From Vulcanimicrobiota bacterium (GTDB lineage Bacteria; Vulcanimicrobiota; Vulcanimicrobiia; Vulcanimicrobiales; Vulcanimicrobiaceae), in the NCBI GenBank assembly GCA_019233415.1, contig JAFAMK010000299.1:1-9431 (forward strand): a stretch of 9,431 nucleotides of DNA, given 5' to 3'. Of this stretch, positions 5,704 through 9,431 are shown piece by piece. Within the stretch, counting starts at the first letter, position 1. Each line of letters opens with the position of its first letter. The notes below the pieces were generated by a model. It was not told the DNA's origin and did not search any database. It worked only from the letters and a program-made list of their open reading frames with translations. The translations under genes and the position numbers were made by a program.

Positions 5704-6012
5704 TTGCCGCTCTACGATTACCAGTGCCGCGCGTGCTCGACGGTCACCGAAGTCCGCCACGGCTTCCGTGAAGTCTATGACGGAACGTGCCCTGCCTGCG
5801 GCGGCGCGCTCGCGCGCGTGTTCAACCCCGCCGGAATCGTCTTCAAGGGCTCGGGCTTCTACGTGACCGACTCGCGCAAGTCGTCCGGCTCTTCCGACTC
5901 GTCCTCGACCAGTTCCGACTCGTCGTCGAGCAGCTCCAGCGCGTCGAGCAGTAGCTCCGGTTCGTCGAGCGGCAGTTCCGGCTCGTCGTCGTCGGGGTCG
6001 AGCGCGGCCTAG
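5704..6012 (+). CDS. FmdB-family zinc-ribbon protein with Ser-rich tail
   Basis: FmdB-type proteins are small zinc ribbons annotated as putative regulators; their exact role is not established. The 102-residue protein begins MPLYDYQCRAC, the family hallmark, and has two Cys pairs, C8-x2-C11 and C29-x2-C32, to bind one zinc. The core ends near GIVFKGSGFYVTD (residues 44-56), also typical. The remaining ~45 residues are almost entirely Ser with some Gly, Asp and Ala; a Ser-rich tail is a known property of this family (the CxxC_CxxC_SSSS model), here long and low in charge. The start is TTG 5704, preceded by GGAG six bases upstream, and the MPLYDYQC opening makes this certain. The stop is followed after two bases by the next gene. 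Confidence 0.92.
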   Translation: MPLYDYQCRACSTVTEVRHGFREVYDGTCPACGGALARVFNPAGIVFKGSGFYVTDSRKSSGSSDSSSTSSDSSSSSSSASSSSSGSSSGSSGSSSSGSSAA

Positions 6013-6014
6013 CC

Positions 6015-6350
6015 GTGGCGGCGACGACGATCGTCTGGTTGGCGACGCTGGTCGCCCTGATCGTCGTCCTCGGGATCGCGCTCGCGCATCTCGTGCGTGC
6101 GGCGCGCGCCATGAATCGTATTCGCGATCGGGTCGCTGCATACAGCGAGTCGCCGCTCATGCGCGCCGTCGGGAAAAGCCAGGACGACATTGCGCGGCTC
6201 AGCGCTGTCAGCGAGAGCGTCGAACCGCTGCTCGCGCGCGCGACGGTCGCGTTGGAGATCATTCGGTGCGGGCCGGTTCCGCCGGAATTCAAGCGCACTT
6301 TCGCGCGTGTCCGCGCGGAGATCGCCGCGTTTCGCGCCTTCGCGCGCTGA
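6015..6350 (+). CDS. Small single-pass membrane protein of unknown function
   Basis: I do not recognise this 111-residue protein as a named family. Residues 5-27 (IVWLATLVALIVVLGIALAHLV) form one strong N-terminal transmembrane helix followed by Arg-rich residues, which predicts a cytoplasmic C-terminus. The remaining ~80 residues are mostly helical and Ala/Arg/Glu-rich (SAVSESVEPLLARATVALEII, EFKRTFARVRAEIAAFRAFAR), with an amphipathic look reminiscent of DUF948-type proteins, without a firm match. GTG 6015 stands two bases after the fmdB-family stop, so translation is very probably coupled and both come from the promoter at 5640. The next gene runs in the opposite direction with 5 bases between stop codons. 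Confidence 0.7.
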   Translation: MAATTIVWLATLVALIVVLGIALAHLVRAARAMNRIRDRVAAYSESPLMRAVGKSQDDIARLSAVSESVEPLLARATVALEIIRCGPVPPEFKRTFARVRAEIAAFRAFAR

Positions 6351-6355
6351 TCTAC

Positions 6356-7555
6356 CTACGCCGGCGGCGGTTCTTCCTCGCCTTCGGGCGGCTCCCAAGA
6401 CCAGCCGAATCCGCCCTTTGATTCGGACGCGACACCGCCGAACGGGACTTCGTCGTCCGGTCCTTCGGGCAGCGCGAACGGCGCGCCGAACGGCGCCGGC
6501 GCGGCGGGCGGCGGAGGTGCGGCGACCGTGGGTACGGGCGCGGGCCTGACCGGCGGCGGTGGCGCTGCTGGCGGCGGTGCCACGGACGGTGGTGGTGCCG
6601 CGGGGGGCGGCGGTGCCGCAGCCGGTGTGGGGACGGGTGCCGGCGTGGGCGGCATGGGCGGCGGCGGAGCGAACGTCGGTGGCGCGGCGTCATCGGGCGC
6701 GGCGAAGCCGAAGCCCTCGGCCGGCCAGGTCGACGAGAACGGTTCCGGCGGCGGTGCTGGTGGCCGAGGCGGGGGCGCGGCCGCGACGGGGGCTGGGGCG
6801 ACGACCGGTGCGATGTAGGGGCGGAACGGCTCGCCGCTGCCCTGCGGCAGCGGTTCGCCGGACGCGGTGCCGACGAGCACGATGCGCGAGAGCGGCAGAA
6901 GCTGTGCGTCGGGCCGGGCGGCGATCTCGCGCAGCTCGTCGAGGTACCCCTGCGGCATCTCCTCGATCGCCATCGCTTCGAGGATCAGCGAGACAGTTTC
7001 CGCGACCTGGTGTTTCGGCGGGACGCGCGTGAAGGTGAAGAGGTTCTGCCAGACGTCGGCCTTCACGATCGCGAGCAGCTTGCGCCAGTACTCGATCGGC
7101 TGATAGCTCTCGAACTGGCCGGCCTCGCGCTTCGCGCGCCCGTACAGCGCGGCGATTCGCTTGCCGAGCTGGTCGGCCGGTGGCGACGGCTCGACGACCG
7201 CGACGCGCTTCCCGACGCGTGCCAGCTCCGAGACGACCTGCGCGTGGAAGCCGGGGTCGATCTCGTGCAGGTAGTGCATCGCGACGGCGACGTCGTATGC
7301 CGCTTCGCTTGCCGGGATCATCGTCGCGCTGCCGCGCATGATGCTCGCGCCGGCCTTTTCGGCGACAGGCGCCGCCGCGTCGCTCGCGCCGAGGACGGTG
7401 ACGTCCACACCGATCTCGACCGCGCGCGCGATCCAAGCTCCCTCGTTCGCAAGACCGAGGAAGAGGGCGCGTTCACCCTTGCGTAAGGCGAGCGCGTCCC
7501 AAATCTGTTCGTCGATCCGGTACGACTCGCGCTGAAAATCAGAGACGTCGGTCAT
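6356..7555 (-). CDS. SAM-methyltransferase-like protein with long Pro/Ala-rich tail
   Basis: Residues 1-~235 resemble a class I SAM-dependent methyltransferase: motif-I-like RALFLGLANEGAWIARA (29-45), a second strand DVTVLGAS (51-58), ASEAAYDVAVAMHYLHEI (82-99) as the motif-IV/post-motif strand and helix, and RVAVVEPSP (117-125). The glycine loop (LGLANEG) is degenerate relative to E-x-G-x-G, so SAM binding and catalysis are uncertain; substrate is unknown. From about residue 246 a ~154-residue tail is dominated by Pro and Ala with poly-Pro runs, which would need EF-P for smooth translation. It is broken by two aromatic/acidic patches (WPAEGFGF and, at the end, GGFGWSWEPPEGEEE). ATG 7555 directly follows the last base of tRNA-Leu and has no ribosome binding site. 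An in-frame ATG at 7582 lies inside the tRNA and is rejected. Confidence 0.75.
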   Translation of the reverse strand: MTDVSDFQRESYRIDEQIWDALALRKGERALFLGLANEGAWIARAVEIGVDVTVLGASDAAAPVAEKAGASIMRGSATMIPASEAAYDVAVAMHYLHEIDPGFHAQVVSELARVGKRVAVVEPSPPADQLGKRIAALYGRAKREAGQFESYQPIEYWRKLLAIVKADVWQNLFTFTRVPPKHQVAETVSLILEAMAIEEMPQGYLDELREIAARPDAQLLPLSRIVLVGTASGEPLPQGSGEPFRPYIAPVVAPAPVAAAPPPRPPAPPPEPFSSTWPAEGFGFAAPDDAAPPTFAPPPPMPPTPAPVPTPAAAPPPPAAPPPSVAPPPAAPPPPVRPAPVPTVAAPPPPAAPAPFGAPFALPEGPDDEVPFGGVASESKGGFGWSWEPPEGEEEPPPA

Positions 7556-7638
7556 TGGGGAAGGTGGGACTCGAACCCACATGAGCTCTCACTCGGTCGC
7601 TTTTGAGGCGACTGCGTATACCGTTTCGCCACTTCCCC
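7556..7638 (-). tRNA. tRNA-Leu (anticodon CAA)
   Basis: The 83-base class II tRNA decodes UUG. It folds fully: acceptor GGGGAAG/CUUCCCC (7 bp), D-stem GCG/CGC with a GG-containing loop, anticodon stem GUCGC/GCGAC around loop CUCAAAA (anticodon CAA, bases 7605-7603), a variable arm GAGU-GAGA-GCUC, and T-stem GUGGG/CCCAC with loop UUCGAGU. The discriminator is A (7556), the leucine identity base. CCA is not encoded, so it must be added by nucleotidyltransferase. Its 5' end lies 3 bases after the stop of the glycoside hydrolase gene and its 3' end abuts the next ATG. No promoter of its own is obvious in the preceding 80 bases, which suggests co-transcription. Confidence 0.97.
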
Positions 7639-7641
7639 TCG

Positions 7642-9431
7642 TCATCGGCCGCCAGTCGCCGGATTCGAGGCCACCCAGGCCCGCTCCGCCTCCGCGAAGG
7701 CCAGTGCTTCCTCACGGCTGTCCACGTGCCCGAGCGCATAGGTGATCCGCCGCCAGCCGGGCGCCAGGACCATCCGCAAGGTGCCGTTCGAGCGCTGCGG
7801 CTGCCACGACGCGGACTCGACGTCCCCTGGCCGCCAGGAAACCGCGAGGACGTCCCACATCGAACCGCTGCTTCCCCGAACGAGGGCAATGCCGCCCGGC
7901 GCGGAGAGTGTTCCGGTGCTTTCGACCGGGACGTCGCCGGCATAGAGCGTGCTCGTGTGGTGTCCCCATACGTCCGGGACGTTGGCGAGTGCGGACAGGA
8001 CGACGGCGCGTTGACGATCGGCGCCCGAACCAGGACGGAAGGTCGCGCGCTCGTCCACAACGAGCCGCGTGGTCCCCGGGACGAGCGTGACGATTCGCTC
8101 GAAGTGCGCGCCTGCCGGCACGACGTCCGGGACGTCGGCCTCGAACCGCACGCTTCCCGCGCTCTGCGTGACGCGGTAAGACCGGTTGAACATCCCAGCC
8201 GGGTACGAATGCGTGTACCGCGCGATGCGGTCGGTGAGCGAGGGGGGCGGTTCGATCATCACGTCGTCGCGAAGCGCACCGGTCGCGTCGAAGGCGTTTG
8301 CTCCCATCCAGTTCGGCGGCGAGAGCGGCGCGAAGACAACCGCCCGCACGCCGCCGTCCGGCACGATCACCGCGCGCGCGTGCGCGTTCTGCAGGACGAC
8401 GTCGTGGGCCCCGTCGTCGAACACATCGGCGCGATACGTCTCCGTCGCGTCGGATGCAGGCGCATGGAGGTCGTTCAGCGGAACGGAAGCGCTCGGCGCG
8501 AGCTGCGCTCGTTCGCGCCTCTCGCCGAAGACGAGGAGGTCGACGCAGCAGTTGCGTTGCGATTCACCGAGCATTCCGTCGTTAGCGAGATACGCCCTCG
8601 AGAACGGCGGCAGCGTTTTACCGAACGATCGTCCCGCGCTCGTGCCGTGAATCTCGCAACTCGCATCGTCCGGCGCGATGAACGCGGCGCCGTCGATACT
8701 CTCCTGCGCGGTGACGCGTTCGATCGCGCAACTCGTCGTGACGCGCGCGTCGGTGGGGAAAGCGGGGTTGAGGCGGTGCAGGTTGAGGTCGATCACAACC
8801 AATCGACCCGCGCGCGCGGGGACGTCAAATGCGGGGACTTCGAACGTGTCGCTACCAAAGCGCTCGCGCGTCGCTGCCTTCGTCTGCGGCACGTCCGTCC
8901 AGTTCACCGCAACGAGAAACGACGCGTCCGCGCCGCGGAGGAACGTTCCGGGCGCATGTTCCTCCGGTACATCCGTGGCAAGCGTACCTCCTTGGCGCGT
9001 GAAGGCGCGAAGCAGCGCGGCATGCCTGCGGCGCGTTGCGTCGTCGCCGACAACCAGCGTGTGGTATGGGCGGAGCGCCTCCGTGCCGGCGTAGGCCAGG
9101 TCGACGACCTCGCACGTCGTTCCCCGCGTCGCGCATGCGCGGAGGTGCTCCTGAAATCGTTCGAGGGCGGCCTCACCGCGCGCCGGATCACCGGGGTACG
9201 ACGAGCCGGGATAGGCGAGCGCGACGTCGGCGACGCGGTACGTTTCGGCGAGTAGCGGGCCGAAGCGCTCGACAAGCTGGCCGAACGCATGAGTCGCCGC
9301 GTAGCGGCTTCCCGACCACGACGGTGGCGGAGAGTCGTAGCATGAACAGTGATCGAGATTGGGATAGCGCAGCGCGGCATCCCAGCCGTAGAACGCGTTC
9401 GAGAACGGCGCTTCCCAGCCGAACGGCGCGA
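7642..9431 (-). CDS. Probable beta-galactosidase-like glycoside hydrolase, C-terminal ~595 residues (5' end outside the window)
   Basis: The frame is open from the window edge to TGA at 7644-7642, so the N-terminus is missing. The first visible part (GWEAPFSNAFYGWDAALRYP, then CSCYDSPPPSWSG and AATHAFGQLVERFGPLLA) resembles the end of the TIM-barrel in clan GH-A enzymes of the GH35/GH42 type, where a SYD-x-P segment and a helix ending in fG..L are usual. Next is a Rossmann-like stretch (ADVALAYPGSSY, LRPYHTLVVGDDA, LRAFTRQGGTLATD) like the trimerisation domain of GH42-type enzymes. It is followed by beta-rich domains (FLVAVNWTD, AGRLVVIDLNLHRL) to the end. These enzymes release terminal galactose or related sugars from glycans. 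Catalytic glutamates cannot be confirmed here. GTG 8907 is only an internal codon. tRNA-Leu follows after 3 bases. Confidence 0.65.
   Translation of the reverse strand, partial: APFGWEAPFSNAFYGWDAALRYPNLDHCSCYDSPPPSWSGSRYAATHAFGQLVERFGPLLAETYRVADVALAYPGSSYPGDPARGEAALERFQEHLRACATRGTTCEVVDLAYAGTEALRPYHTLVVGDDATRRRHAALLRAFTRQGGTLATDVPEEHAPGTFLRGADASFLVAVNWTDVPQTKAATRERFGSDTFEVPAFDVPARAGRLVVIDLNLHRLNPAFPTDARVTTSCAIERVTAQESIDGAAFIAPDDASCEIHGTSAGRSFGKTLPPFSRAYLANDGMLGESQRNCCVDLLVFGERRERAQLAPSASVPLNDLHAPASDATETYRADVFDDGAHDVVLQNAHARAVIVPDGGVRAVVFAPLSPPNWMGANAFDATGALRDDVMIEPPPSLTDRIARYTHSYPAGMFNRSYRVTQSAGSVRFEADVPDVVPAGAHFERIVTLVPGTTRLVVDERATFRPGSGADRQRAVVLSALANVPDVWGHHTSTLYAGDVPVESTGTLSAPGGIALVRGSSGSMWDVLAVSWRPGDVESASWQPQRSNGTLRMVLAPGWRRITYALGHVDSREEALAFAEAERAWVASNPATGGR

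Noticed and set aside
6528..6818. Gly/Ala-rich plus-strand frame starting with MGTGAG
   Set aside because: It is the reverse complement of the Pro/Ala tail codons (CCG/GCC become GGC), so it is a shadow of that repeat-like region.
7603..9255. Long plus-strand open frame (550 codons) opposite the hydrolase gene and the tRNA
   Set aside because: Arg-rich, without recognisable motifs, and starts inside the tRNA. The minus-strand frame gives a sensible enzyme-like protein.
1..9431. CRISPR array, insertion sequence, phage or defence-island signature
   Set aside because: No regularly spaced direct repeats, transposase or phage-like gene was seen; the only accessory-type element is the TA pair.

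Overview
The window is GC-rich bacterial chromosome and begins inside the division part of a dcw cluster: the 3' end of ftsQ, then complete ftsA and ftsZ. FtsA ends in an amphipathic Trp-rich helix and FtsZ in the conserved FtsA/ZipA-binding tail peptide, so the divisome module looks functional. The GC content, tRNA structure and gene style would fit a lineage such as Eremiobacterota (WPS-2) or another GC-rich, little-cultured phylum. That placement is an impression and no marker here proves it.

Plus strand, left to right: ftsQ (partial), ftsA and ftsZ (1-2974). Next is a two-gene toxin-antitoxin module (3089-3756), a PIN-family ribonuclease toxin followed by a ribbon-helix-helix antitoxin, behind a compact promoter that overlaps a 16-bp palindrome. 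Then come an M20 family metallo-amidohydrolase (3826-5013), a SRPBCC/START-like lipid- or ligand-binding protein (5127-5633), an FmdB-type zinc ribbon with a poly-Ser tail (5704-6012), and a small single-pass membrane protein three bases behind it (6015-6350).

Minus strand, read right to left: a long frame that is open to the window edge encodes the C-terminal ~595 residues of a probable beta-galactosidase-like glycoside hydrolase (9431-7642). Three bases later comes tRNA-Leu(CAA) (7638-7556). Directly after its discriminator base, with no spacer, is the ATG of a degenerate SAM-methyltransferase-like protein carrying a ~150-residue Pro/Ala tail (7555-6356). This gene converges on the plus-strand membrane-protein gene with only 5 bp between the stop codons.

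The observations most worth following are: (1) the gene-tRNA-gene string in which tRNA 3' processing would itself create a leaderless AUG; (2) the toxin-first PIN/RHH module, whose promoter geometry predicts a leaderless GTG-start mRNA; and (3) a bipartite element, GTAGGT-N17-CAATAT followed by GTGGT, that occurs in the same arrangement upstream of both ftsA and the SRPBCC gene.
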